From assembly GCF_000383975.1 (NCBI RefSeq), contig NZ_KB913021.1, positions 102,051-166,050 of the forward strand: DNA of 64,000 nucleotides, read 5' to 3'. The translations under genes and the position numbers were made by a program. Shown one piece after another: positions 1 to 7,875 of this stretch (position 1 is its first letter; each line of letters opens with the position of its first letter). This stretch comes from Natronorubrum tibetense GA33. Lineage in GTDB: Archaea; Halobacteriota; Halobacteria; Halobacteriales; Natrialbaceae. The notes beneath the pieces were generated by a model. The model did not search any database and was not told where the DNA came from. It was given only the letters and a program-made list of their open reading frames with translations.

Positions 1-66
1 TTCGCCAAGGGGTCGTAGTTCCTCAAAATCAGATTGTCGTCCATTCATAGAGTCGTCTGGCAACAT
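1..66 (-). CDS. Partial gene, N-terminus only, runs off the left edge
   Basis: An open frame on the minus strand begins at an ATG at 66 and stays open to the window edge (22 codons, beginning MLPDDSMNGRQSDFEEL). A second in-frame ATG lies six codons further in. A TATA-like box sits about 20 bases upstream, which supports a real start. The piece is too short to assign a family. Confidence 0.45.
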   Translation of the reverse strand, partial: MLPDDSMNGRQSDFEELRPLGE

Positions 67-81
67 CTTCCTTCGTCTCTG

Positions 82-89
82 TATTTAAA
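82..89 (-). promoter_or_regulatory. TATA-like box before the partial left-edge gene
   Basis: The minus strand reads TTTAAATA here, about 20-27 bases ahead of the ATG at 66. This is the spacing expected for a haloarchaeal leaderless or short-leader transcript. The call rests on sequence and spacing only. Confidence 0.4.
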
Positions 90-142
90 TCTCGGCGATC
101 AACGCCGAACTTGAATCGGAAGAAAACTCGCAGATCGCGTCT

Positions 143-1069
143 TCAGACAGCCAATTCCTTCAGCGTATCTTGATGCGACCGGATGGTCGTTGCAGTGACG
201 CTCGCCACCTCCGCCACTTCCGCCTGCGTCAGCCATCGTCCCTCTTCACGACCCGCCTTATACAGACAGGCGGCTGCGAATCCTGATGGTTTGACGCCCG
301 ACGCTACTCCTGTCGATTCCGCCTGTTCAGCCAACCTCCGAGCTCGCTGTCGGAGGTACGCTGGAACATCGAGTTCTGACGCGAGACGAGGGATAAATTC
401 GCTGGGGCGGACAGGCTGGGTCGGAAGTCCGAGTTCTGTATTCAACGTCTTGTACGCATTCGTGACTCTCGACTGGTCAACGCGTGCCGCGTCGACGACG
501 TCGTCGAGTAACCGCGAGTGGCCGTTACAGCGACAGGTTCCGTAGATGCTTGCAGCAGCTACCGCCTCGATCGATCGACCTCGAAGCAGGTCTTCGTTCT
601 GGGCGCTCCGGAACAGCTGACACGCCTGGTCACGAACCGAATCTGAGAGCTCGAGGACGCTCGCAATTCTTCGAACTTCACCCAGCCCGTGTGCGAGGTT
701 TCGCTCGGCTTTCGACTGGAACCGACCACGAGTCTGTTCACGCCGCATTCGGGATAGTCGCTGGCGCTTTCGTCCGGAGAGTTTGTTCCCGTTCGCATCT
801 TTCCAGCGACCGATCTCGGTCGAAAGTCCTCGGTCATGACGTGCTGCTGTAAGTGGCGCACCCGTCCGCTTTCGCTGGTCCTGATCGTGAGTTCTCCATT
901 CAGGGCCGTGGTCGATTCGTTGTTCGTCAATAACGAGTCCACAGTCCTCACAGATGGTTTCGACCGAGTTGGTAGTGACCCGGCCATTGCACTCGGGACA
1001 TGAGTTCGTGCTGGAGTTCGTCTGGATGTCCTCGTCGAAGCTTGTTTCGTAGATATCTCTCGTCGACAT
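143..1069 (-). CDS. tfb: Transcription initiation factor TFB
   Basis: This is an archaeal TFIIB homologue, which bridges TBP on the promoter to RNA polymerase. The 308 residues show an N-terminal zinc ribbon (CPEC at 24-27, CEDC at 40-43) and a conserved linker with GLSTEIG near residue 81. Two cyclin-like repeats follow (about 120-205 and 215-305), the second ending in a helix-turn-helix-like stretch (QAEVAEVASVTATTIRSHQ). Length and order are those of a complete TFB. Haloarchaea carry many TFB paralogues, often on plasmids, and use them as alternative general factors. Which promoters this one serves cannot be read from the sequence. It is monocistronic; the next gene downstream begins at 66 behind its own TATA-like box. 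Confidence 0.93.
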   Translation of the reverse strand: MSTRDIYETSFDEDIQTNSSTNSCPECNGRVTTNSVETICEDCGLVIDEQRIDHGPEWRTHDQDQRKRTGAPLTAARHDRGLSTEIGRWKDANGNKLSGRKRQRLSRMRREQTRGRFQSKAERNLAHGLGEVRRIASVLELSDSVRDQACQLFRSAQNEDLLRGRSIEAVAAASIYGTCRCNGHSRLLDDVVDAARVDQSRVTNAYKTLNTELGLPTQPVRPSEFIPRLASELDVPAYLRQRARRLAEQAESTGVASGVKPSGFAAACLYKAGREEGRWLTQAEVAEVASVTATTIRSHQDTLKELAV

Positions 1070-1238
1070 GTTTTCTCACCAATTTTTTGAGATTCGCCGG
1101 TACGGCGACCCCCTCACCCATTGAGGGGACAATAGACTATATGCAGGATTGAAGTGCTTACACAAGGAGTCGATGAGAACCTCGGCGCCTGCGATAAGAT
1201 CGACAAGAGAAGGAACTCAGACTGTTCGAGTATAGGTC

Positions 1239-1457
1239 TTATTCCGAGTCCTCAACGTGCTGCCGGACTGTGTCGGTCGGGAATAACTTCTCGACGAACT
1301 CTGAGAGCCGACTCCGAATCTGGTCTACATCGTCTTGGAGCGTCTGGCCTGATTTGTGATGGGCCATCCATCGGCGCTCGGCACGATTCATGCTCTCGAT
1401 CTTCGAGATGGTCTTCTGGTCGAGCTCCGCGTGTTCGGTCAGTTCGTTGAGGATTGA
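1239..1457 (-). pseudogene. 3' fragment of a gene split by the IS630 element
   Basis: A minus-strand frame with good coding character (LNELTEHAELDQKTISKIES, then MNRAERRWMAHHKSGQTL) ends at a TAA at 1239 and has no start of its own. It abuts the left end of the insertion sequence, and the 5' part of a same-strand gene abuts the other end (2528-3078). I infer both are halves of one gene. When I join the flanks across a TA duplication the two frames differ by one base, so the remnant may have decayed further after insertion, or my element ends may be off. Confidence 0.6.
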
Positions 1458-1460
1458 TAC

Positions 1461-1994
1461 TCAAGGACATAAGTACGTAAAGACGCTCGGCGGTTCAATG
1501 GTGTCAAGCGCGGTCAGTGCAGCCCCTTGAAGTTTATCCAGTGTGTCGAACAGGCGGTTGCCCAGTGCTTGGTTGAGACGTCGCCAGCACTCTTCCACGG
1601 GGTTCAGCTCCGGTGAACCCCGTGGAAGGTAGCACAGTTCGATCGGGGTTCTTTCGGCGTATTCCTGCACCTTGTTCGCCGTGAAATAGGAAGCGTTGTC
1701 CAAGACGACGCAGATCTTGTCGCCGAACTCGGTTTGGAGAGCATCGAGAAACCGAATTGTGGTGTCGCTGTTGAAATTTTCCTCACACGGCAAAAAGAAC
1801 GTCTCGCCGCTGTCGCTGACCGCCCCAAGGAGTTTGATACTGTCCCACGCGCCCGTCACCGGGAGTGACGGGCGCTCTCCTTCTGGAAACCACGCGTAGA
1901 TCAGCGTTGAGAGCACCTGACGCGTCTGATCAATGGTCAGGAGCGTGTATTCGTCGTCCAAGTTGTCGAGCTTTTTTTGAACCCGTCTTTCCAC
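1461..1994 (-). CDS. IS630-family transposase, OrfB (DDE catalytic half)
   Basis: This 177-residue frame holds the DDE catalytic core. An aspartate lies in LLTIDQT (about residue 21), another in VVLDNASYF (about 98), and a glutamate in the ELNPVEECWRRL motif (about 133), all typical of IS630/Tc1-like transposases. It overlaps OrfA and lies in its -1 frame. The overlap contains a run of seven A residues (minus strand, 1972-1978) within TTCAAAAAAAGC. A -1 slip there joins the frames into one protein of about 340 residues reading GFKKKLDNLDDEY. The first codons of this frame are therefore probably not a real translation start. The stop codon lies at the very edge of the element. Confidence 0.85.
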   Translation of the reverse strand: MERRVQKKLDNLDDEYTLLTIDQTRQVLSTLIYAWFPEGERPSLPVTGAWDSIKLLGAVSDSGETFFLPCEENFNSDTTIRFLDALQTEFGDKICVVLDNASYFTANKVQEYAERTPIELCYLPRGSPELNPVEECWRRLNQALGNRLFDTLDKLQGAALTALDTIEPPSVFTYLCP

Positions 1995-2482
1995 GCTTCC
2001 TGAGCTCGTTCGTCGGACTTGTGGAACTCCGGCCGGGCTGTCTTCCAGGACAGCCCGGCCTCAGACATCAGTCGTCGGATGTGTCGTTCGCAGTACTCGA
2101 CACCGAACTCCTCAACGAGATAATGACGAGCGAGTGGAACAGACCACGCAGGCGCGTCAAGCCCAATTTCCTCTGGTGATTTGTGGAGCACTTCAACGAA
2201 CTGCTCGTACTCTTCGTCGGAGAGCTCTGAGGGTCTTCCCGACCGGTGTTCGTCGTAGACGACCTCCTCGAACGGCTCGTCGGCGAGCCGTTCGAGTCGG
2301 TCAAGCCACTGCGAGAGCCAGGCAGCAGTATATCCATACCGTTCAGCGACCTCTTCTAACGTCGCACCGTCTTCTTCGAGATAATTGATTGCCGCCATTA
2401 GCCGCTGTGTCGGCTTCTTCCCCTCGACCTCCGCCAAGACCTGGCGGAGGTCTTCAATAGAGACGTTGTCGAGAGAGTTCAT
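1937..2482 (-). CDS. IS630-family transposase, OrfA (helix-turn-helix half)
   Basis: This 181-residue frame carries the N-terminal DNA-binding region. A helix-turn-helix (LEEVAERYGYTAAWLSQWL, about 37-55) is followed by an RSGRPSEL linker and a winged-helix region (about 90-150, ending MSEAGLSWKTARPEFHK). These are the usual IS630 N-terminal parts. The frame ends just after an A7 run where a -1 frameshift would continue into the catalytic half. Two-frame organisation with frameshifting is known in this family. The alternative is a single-base deletion that inactivated the transposase. Confidence 0.82.
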   Translation of the reverse strand: MNSLDNVSIEDLRQVLAEVEGKKPTQRLMAAINYLEEDGATLEEVAERYGYTAAWLSQWLDRLERLADEPFEEVVYDEHRSGRPSELSDEEYEQFVEVLHKSPEEIGLDAPAWSVPLARHYLVEEFGVEYCERHIRRLMSEAGLSWKTARPEFHKSDERAQEAWKDGFKKSSTTWTTNTRS

Positions 2483-2505
2483 AATCGATCAATGTTGTTC
2501 CTCGT

Positions 2506-3078
2506 TTAAAATACTTTTAGCCGGTAGTATGAGTTCCGGCCACCAGCGAAGTTGTAGTAGTTGCCGTTTTGTTCCTCTTCGATGATGTCCACATCGGTCG
2601 TGAGCTCCAGATAGGCAATCGCGGTCCACTCGAAGGCATGGATGTAGCAGGTGAGGGCCGAGTGCCAGAGACTGTGTCGATAGCATTGGTCCCCCTCTTG
2701 AACATGCCTGATGACCTCTGACCCGTACTTCGTCTCCTTCAGGAACTGTCGCTGGGGATTCGAGTAGACTCGGCCACTGGGTCTGGAATCCTGTGGTTCG
2801 GGGAGTCGTTTGGCAACCTCCCGAGTGACTTCCATGAACCGTGACGGACCCCACGGATACGCCTCTCCGCAGTTGTGGCAGTACTCCTGTACTCGCCAGT
2901 GGGGAGACCCGTTATCCCGAGTGTAACCGTCCAGCTTGACAGGGGCGTTGTTGCAATTGGGACAGACACTGTGCAATTGATTACCACACTTCCGACAGTA
3001 CGGGTCGTGCTCGATATCCTCGTGCTCTGCCTCGATCACACGGATGTGCCCATCCTCACAGACCGCCCCAACAGTCAT
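2506..3078 (-). pseudogene. 5' part of a zinc-ribbon protein gene truncated by IS630
   Basis: The frame begins MTVGAVCEDGHIRVIEAEHE and carries three CxxC knuckles in the first 90 residues (YCRKCGNQ, VCPNCNN, YCHNCGEA). About 100 further residues include SALTCYIHAFEWTAIAYLEL. The last five residues and the stop come from the insertion sequence, so the native protein is cut near residue 185. The missing C-terminus is probably the fragment at 1239-1457. The overall pattern, an N-terminal zinc-ribbon array and a helical tail, resembles uncharacterised DUF2321-like proteins, but I hold that family name at low confidence. No function is assigned. The start has an AT-rich upstream region (3080-3120). 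Confidence 0.6.
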
Positions 3079-3219
3079 TCAGAAATATCTATGAATTCAC
3101 TCGGGATTATATTTCGGGTTTCTCTTTCACCTCAGTTGGCTCGACTTTTTGCACCTTTATGATCAATATCGATTTGGAGCCTGAAATATAATGTCACACG
3201 CTCCAGCGCTCCATCCCCG

Positions 3220-3369
3220 ATGTCTACTGACCGCCCGACCCTCGGAATCTGTCCGACCTGCGTGACCGAGATACCCGCAGGTATGCTCCTCATCGAATAC
3301 GAGAGGGACGGCCACCGAGCGGTCTAAGCGGAGTGCCCGTCATGCGAGGAACCAGTTCATCTCCGGTGA
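3220..3369 (+). pseudogene. Small zinc-finger protein gene with an in-frame stop
   Basis: The plus-strand frame starts at the ATG at 3220 and reads a CPTC knuckle (residues 11-14) and LLIEYERDGHRAV. It meets a TAA at 3325-3327, then continues with AECPSCEEPVHLR to a TGA at 3367. The second CPSC knuckle after the stop is what a two-knuckle zinc microprotein would need, so I read this as one gene of about 49 codons with a premature stop (for example a TAC to TAA change). It is convergent with, and overlaps by 13 bases, the regulator gene at 3357-4265. Confidence 0.5.
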
Positions 3370-4265
3370 GTTTCCACCCACATCCGCCCCATCGTCGAGA
3401 GCTGCGTTTCGAGGCGGTTCCCCTCTTTCTCGCGGTCTACATACCCCTTCTCGTCGAGTTTCGAGACATTGTACTGGACGCGGCTGCGGAACGACTCGTC
3501 GTACTCCTCCCCCTCTTCTTCGGCCAGCTGTTCGGCAAGCGCTGATGTCGACGAGATCGGATCCTTACCAAAGAGGAAATTCAAAATTGTCTCCTCGAAA
3601 TTCTCGACGTCACTGCCAGGCGACGACGGGAACTCGACGTACATCTGTCCGTCGAGATCTCGAGCACCTTCCGTAACACCACTCTCATTGATTCGGTCGA
3701 GGAGCTGTACGATTTCCTCGTACTGGCTGTGCACGGTCAGGTCCTCGTACTGCTTCAGGTCATCAAGCGTGTCTGCAGCGTTCTCCAGAACCTCCATCAT
3801 CCGGTGCACGAGATACTCCTCCGGCGAGACGTAGTAGGTGTGGAGCTGGTCTCGAACCTCGTCCATATCCTCTTGGAACTCGGCGATTATCGAGTCGGCC
3901 GCAGTAGCGAACGCGAAGGCGACCGTGCGAGGCATCGAAGAGATGTTGATGAAGACCTCGTTATTAGCCTTCAGTTCGTCGAGGATGTAGTCGTACGCCA
4001 TCGGATAGAGGGTCTCATAGTCGAACATGCCCTCGATTTCGATGGATTCGCGCTGAACCTCGACGTCAATCAGTTTGAACGAGTCTTCCAATCGGCGAGT
4101 CATATTCGATGCGAGTTGCGCGGCCTTGCTCGTTGCCTCGTCGTCTGGATCGCCCTCGTGCGTGATGAGTACGACTCGATCGGCCTCCATCTGTCCCTGC
4201 GAAATTGGGTAGATGAGACGCTCGAAGTCGAATCCAACCGGGATAATATGGACTCGTTCGGTCAT
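3357..4265 (-). CDS. CARF-like / winged-HTH regulator, HFX_2341-type
   Basis: The 302-residue protein has an N-terminal Rossmann-like sensor segment (VHIIPVGFDFERLIYPI at 5-21, VVLITHEG at 32-39, EVFINISSMPRTVAFAF near 103-119). The C-terminus is winged-HTH-like (SALAEQLAEEEGEEY near 240, then YNVSKLDEKGYVDREKEGN). This matches the haloarchaeal HFX_2341-type family, whose N-terminal domain is related to CARF ligand-binding folds used to sense cyclic oligoadenylates. The ligand and target genes here are unknown. No CRISPR array or cas gene is present in the window. It stands alone between convergent and divergent neighbours. Confidence 0.72.
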   Translation of the reverse strand: MTERVHIIPVGFDFERLIYPISQGQMEADRVVLITHEGDPDDEATSKAAQLASNMTRRLEDSFKLIDVEVQRESIEIEGMFDYETLYPMAYDYILDELKANNEVFINISSMPRTVAFAFATAADSIIAEFQEDMDEVRDQLHTYYVSPEEYLVHRMMEVLENAADTLDDLKQYEDLTVHSQYEEIVQLLDRINESGVTEGARDLDGQMYVEFPSSPGSDVENFEETILNFLFGKDPISSTSALAEQLAEEEGEEYDESFRSRVQYNVSKLDEKGYVDREKEGNRLETQLSTMGRMWVETHRR

Positions 4266-4470
4266 AGTCTCCTCTATCTGCGGTTTAGGCTAAAGACCTT
4301 CGTTATATGCTTCGTATGTGGAATGAATTATGATTTACTGAACAGTATGTGTTTTGGCTGGCCTAAGAATAGGATCTTGTGCGAAGAAATATGAACAAGA
4401 TTTATCCCTGTGCGGTGAGTAGTGTCACGACAGGCGCCACCGAAACACAATCGCGCCTGAGAGATCCGAC

Positions 4471-5259
4471 ATGCCCGGCGACCGATTCCCGCACGAGTTT
4501 GTACCGAAGACTAAGCCCGGAGCTTCTACCGACAGACGCCTCTTCGGCTACAACGTCGAGGAGTTTCCGGCCCTCCAAGCACCGTTCCGCCGATCCACAT
4601 GGTTCGTGAATCAGCCACGAGAGGCGTTCATGCATCCTGATCAGACGCTCATCATCAACTCGATGGAGCAGAACAAGTTCCTGGTCGGTCGGACGCCCGA
4701 GGACGAGTTCGAGCGGCTACAAGAACTGGACGGGATCGTGGATGTCTACTTTCCAGGCGACCGCTGGGTTATGGAAAGCGACGAGATGGGCCGTCGGGAG
4801 TTACTGAACGAGATCAGGCGGTCCGTCGAGGGCCAGAAGGCACTCTACCGGATGGTCGAGGATGCAGGGCTCGATGTCGAACTCTACCCGATCATCGTGG
4901 GATGGGAGCCCTGGCACTACGAACACTGCCGGGAACTGTTCGAGGTCTTCGGCACGAAGTCGTGTGCTTTCGATGGGACTGAGTACGACTCGAAGTTCAA
5001 CCTCTGGGATGACTTGGAGGCCTTGGTCGAGACGCTCGGGCCGGATCGAATCTACCTGAACGGTCGGGTCTCTCACGAGCATCTCCTCCACGTCCCTGAC
5101 GAGGTCGTTGCGTTCTCCGGGAAGAAGACCATCCTAGACAAAATTAGGCAACCAAACGGCGACCACGACCCCGAACGGTTGACTGAAACCATCAACTGGA
5201 GAGTCGAGGCGCTGCACAGCTCGCAAACTGTACTTGACGGATTCATGGTGACCAACTAA
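4471..5259 (+). CDS. Hypothetical protein, possibly TIM-barrel-like
   Basis: I do not recognise this 262-residue acidic protein with confidence. It has alternating predicted strands and helices (QTLIINSMEQNKFLVG, GIVDVYFPGDRW, LYPIIVGWEPWHYEHC, DRIYLNGRVSHEHLLHVP, EVVAFSGKKTILDKI). This is compatible with a barrel of the kind seen in tRNA-guanine transglycosylase relatives, but that is only an impression. There is no signal peptide or membrane segment. The stop overlaps the start of the next gene by one base (TAATG), so the two are probably co-translated and may work together. Confidence 0.6.
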   Translation: MPGDRFPHEFVPKTKPGASTDRRLFGYNVEEFPALQAPFRRSTWFVNQPREAFMHPDQTLIINSMEQNKFLVGRTPEDEFERLQELDGIVDVYFPGDRWVMESDEMGRRELLNEIRRSVEGQKALYRMVEDAGLDVELYPIIVGWEPWHYEHCRELFEVFGTKSCAFDGTEYDSKFNLWDDLEALVETLGPDRIYLNGRVSHEHLLHVPDEVVAFSGKKTILDKIRQPNGDHDPERLTETINWRVEALHSSQTVLDGFMVTN

Positions 5260-5717
5260 TGCCACGCAAAGGCGGCAGACCACCCGACGGACGTACCGAC
5301 GAAGAACAATGGCAGCCACCGGGTCGAGAGGAACCACTCCAACGGTCACTTGATATGGCCCTGGAACTCGAACTGGACGACGAGGAGGGAGACCCGGATT
5401 TCATCTACGGCGATATCGTCCACGATACAGAGGCCGACGAACCGATCGCCCTAGTCGTCGTGAACATTCCGGGACTCGAACTCACCGGATGGGAGTTCGA
5501 GGACGGAGACACACTGGCCGACAAGACACCGAAGTACCCAGATGACGACGAGGTCATCGTAGTTACTCCACTCGATGTGCTTGAAGAGCACATCCCGAGA
5601 TGGGGCGACCGGGAGGCTGCAATCCCACTCGACGAGCTCGTTGAGGAGGAAATCCCCTTTGCACCGTTCCCGTCCCTCCAACTTGTCCGGGTCGAAGACT
5701 CCCACCTCCGAGACTGA
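5259..5717 (+). CDS. Hypothetical acidic protein coupled to the upstream gene
   Basis: The protein has 152 residues and is very acidic. It has a polar N-terminus (RKGGRPPDGRTDEE) and a compact strand-rich core (IALVVVNIPGLELTGWEF, EVIVVTPLDVLEEHIPRW). I recognise no motif. Its ATG overlaps the stop of the preceding gene by one base, the main evidence that it is real and that the two form a unit. Nothing after it up to about 5787 looks coding. Confidence 0.6.
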   Translation: MPRKGGRPPDGRTDEEQWQPPGREEPLQRSLDMALELELDDEEGDPDFIYGDIVHDTEADEPIALVVVNIPGLELTGWEFEDGDTLADKTPKYPDDDEVIVVTPLDVLEEHIPRWGDREAAIPLDELVEEEIPFAPFPSLQLVRVEDSHLRD

Positions 5718-5787
5718 GATGGCCGACGAGCTATGGCCGCTCTTTGTCTTGCTTGCCCTCTTGACCTCACCAGAACGCTCGAGACCG

Positions 5788-5925
5788 TTATGAGGCGCGT
5801 TCGCGGACGTAGTGAACATCCTGTGTCCCGACCCGTCGAACCCACTCAGCGTCTGGTGGTGTTAGGTGTCCCGCAAGATCCATGACCGAGAACCTCTCCT
5901 GCAGGTGCGTCGGCGGTAGGTCTTC
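5788..5925 (-). pseudogene. C-terminal gene fragment (short open tail)
   Basis: A minus-strand frame reads EDLPPTHLQERFSVMDLAG and continues through DAEWVRRVGTQDVHYVRERAS to a TAA at 5788. A stop precedes it upstream, so only about 45 codons are open, or 31 if the internal ATG at 5883 is used. The sequence looks like the tail of a real protein rather than chance coding. I read it as a remnant, and a genuine 31-residue protein is possible. The family is unknown. Confidence 0.35.
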
Positions 5926-5929
5926 CTAA

Positions 5930-6255
5930 GGGCTCAGTTTGGCGGTTGACTGTGCTTCGACGACCGTGGAATTGGTCGTTCGTTGACCTTCGCGGAGGTG
6001 AATGCGAAGGCGTTCACGGTCGTGAGAGTCGTTCCATCAGTCATCGTTGCTAGGGCACGCTGTTGTGTACCTCCGCCCCCAGAGGTAGACAAACACATTC
6101 CCTTTCGACAGTGCCCTCACCCCTCGCTACGTCACTTCCGGAGCGTAGTCCGGTTGTGGCTGCGCGCGCAGCGAAGCGAGCACGGAGCGGAGGGTGGGGA
6201 GGTGGGGCTTGGGTCGGTCCTGGCACGTAGCAAAAAAGAAGGGTGCGACGATCGG
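5930..6255. other. Intergenic stretch, nothing recognised
   Basis: This is GC-rich non-coding sequence between a gene remnant and the 3' end of the OB-fold gene. I see no convincing gene, repeat or strong hairpin in it. Confidence 0.4.
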
Positions 6256-7152
6256 TTACTCCCACCACCGACCGCGCTCGGGGAAATGCACCTCCGTCCA
6301 GCCGGTTAGAGCCACCGAGACGCGCCCGTTGTACCAGTTCTTCGCCACTCCGTGAATCCGAACGTGTTCTCCCTCCTCAATCCAGGGTTGGTCGCTCGCA
6401 ACCCAGCTGGTGAACTTCGTCCGTCCACTTTCGTCTTCGATGAGTCCCACTTGGGAAATAGCTGAACTCGACGGCTCCCACAACTGCGTCACAGTCCCCT
6501 CGATGCTCACTTCTTTCCGATTGATGTTCTCGAGCATCCCGATGGGAACCACCTGTCCCGGCGCCGTCTGCAACTCCTCGAACACCCCGACGACTGCACT
6601 CATCAGGTCTTTTCCATCGACGACGGCTTCACCCATTCGCCGACCAATCGCTGCTCGCGACCAGCCATCCAGCTTCTCGGCCAGCCGCATTGACTGCTTG
6701 TTCACCACTGCCAACTGCTCCTGCGTCAGTTCTGCACGAGGATCGTCTCGGTCCGGATCCGCCCACGGGTCCACGCTCGCCGCCCGTTTCTGGAACTCAA
6801 CACGTCGCTCAGCGCTCCGCTTCGCCGCGATATCTCGCGTCCGCTTCTCCCGACCTTCTTGCATCCCTATCTCTGCCCTGGCACTGATGCGCTCCAGCTC
6901 CGCCTCTCGCGCCCGAATGCGCTCTTCCTGTTCAAGAGTCGCACCGTAGATCCGCTCGTCACTGGTGTCGACCATCCCGTCTGGGTGGTTGGCATCTACC
7001 TTCGCCTGCACCTCCATCTGCACCGTTGCCTGGAACTCCGGTGTCTCATCGACGACTTTGAAGCCGTCCTCATCGACCACCGCTTCGTTCGCTTTTTCGA
7101 ATGCTTGTTCATCGACCGAAACTACTTCACTGGTAACGTTCTTACTTGACAT
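6256..7152 (-). CDS. RPA-like OB-fold single-stranded DNA-binding protein
   Basis: The protein has 298 residues. The first 190 are charged and helical, with a coiled-coil-like stretch (LEQEERIRAREAELERISAR, near 73-92) and AERRVEFQKRAASVDPWADP. The C-terminal 100 residues form a clear OB fold: VSIEGTVTQLWEPSSSAISQ, VGLIEDESGRTKFTSW, then EEGEHVRIHGVAKNWYNGR and VSVALTGWTEVHF. This layout matches the plasmid-type RPA-like proteins of haloarchaea, so a role in protecting or loading on single-stranded DNA during element replication or transfer is likely. It is monocistronic. No zinc finger is visible after the OB fold, unlike some archaeal RPAs. Confidence 0.75.
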   Translation of the reverse strand: MSSKNVTSEVVSVDEQAFEKANEAVVDEDGFKVVDETPEFQATVQMEVQAKVDANHPDGMVDTSDERIYGATLEQEERIRAREAELERISARAEIGMQEGREKRTRDIAAKRSAERRVEFQKRAASVDPWADPDRDDPRAELTQEQLAVVNKQSMRLAEKLDGWSRAAIGRRMGEAVVDGKDLMSAVVGVFEELQTAPGQVVPIGMLENINRKEVSIEGTVTQLWEPSSSAISQVGLIEDESGRTKFTSWVASDQPWIEEGEHVRIHGVAKNWYNGRVSVALTGWTEVHFPERGRWWE

Positions 7153-7570
7153 TGGAATTCTCCAAAATTCCGAAGGCGCTCAGCGCCCGACACCGCGATG
7201 CTCCTACATCACGGTTTTCCGACGACAACGACCGACAGAACCATTTGTGCGCTCTCGCTCGCGCCTTCGTGAGCGCCCCCTGGGGCGCGAGCGAGAGCGC
7301 CTCGGGGAGGTCATCCAACCAGAACCGCGCGCCGACCCGCCCGGAGCGAGCGGCCAGCTTTAAGCCGTTTCTCGCGTCCGGCCCGGACTGCGGGTCCGTG
7401 TCCAGCGCGACGGTCGTGAGCACGGCGAGTCGTGGTATGACTCGCCGCGTGGAGCGGCCCAAAGCGCTGGAACGCGAAAGCCCGCGAGGGGCGCAACCGA
7501 AAACGCGCTTAATGCTGGCGTCGAGACCAGATTCATTTTAGCCCGGAACGGCGAGCTTGCTCGCCGCATG
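7153..7570. other. Intergenic stretch, no gene recognised
   Basis: This is very GC-rich sequence upstream of the OB-fold gene. Several overlapping frames stay open in both directions, which at this base composition is expected by chance. I see no gene and no clear promoter. Confidence 0.35.
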
Positions 7571-7780
7571 CCCGGAATGGTCGGTCGCGAGCGATGCGGA
7601 GGGCGGAAGCGGCGAGCGGGGCGTGCCGTAACAAAGAACCTGTTTAACCGGGTTCGACGCTCAGTGAGACAGCCGATATCCTGGTGGAATCAGAAAGGGC
7701 GAGGCTGTCTCGGTCGTCCCCCGACTCCGCAAGCACCGCAGGTACGAGGAGCGCAGCGTGGGTCGCGGGATACCGAGCGG
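7571..7780 (+). repeat. Direct repeat copy A flanking the PIN/HTH pair
   Basis: This stretch is similar along its whole length to 9033-9262 in the same orientation. The most conserved parts are the segment around AGCCGATATCCTGG, the TCAGAAAGGGCGAGGCTG segment and CGGTCGTCCCCCGAC. The similarity also covers the upstream GCGAGCGATGCGG-type segment and the downstream GTCGCGGGATACCGAG end. The two copies enclose the PIN and HTH genes. I see no coding function in it. Confidence 0.7.
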
Positions 7781-7875
7781 CCGAGGGCTTTTCGAGACGG
7801 TAACGGCCATCGCTGGCGGGCTGATATCGAATTTTGCTCCGCAGTGACCGGTATACGGACCCAACGAGGAGCAGC

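Larger units (their letters stand above)
1460..2527 (-). mobile_element. IS630-type insertion sequence, about 1.07 kb
   Basis: It encodes a two-frame IS630-family transposase. The proposed ends are flanked by TA dinucleotides at 1458-1459 and 2528-2529, as expected for IS630 targets. The terminal inverted repeats are weak by eye: each end starts CT, has GG at positions 6-7 and shares AAGTA at positions 12-16. The element lies between two halves of a zinc-ribbon gene. The exact boundaries are tentative. Confidence 0.75.

Noticed and set aside
3729..4394. 221-codon plus-strand frame opposite the CARF-like regulator
   Set aside because: It is antisense to a gene with clear domain motifs. Long antisense frames are common in GC-rich haloarchaeal DNA, and the sequence has no recognisable features.
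6050..6309. Small overlapping frames in the GC-rich gap before the OB-fold gene
   Set aside because: They have proline- and arginine-rich compositions typical of out-of-frame haloarchaeal DNA, with no start context.
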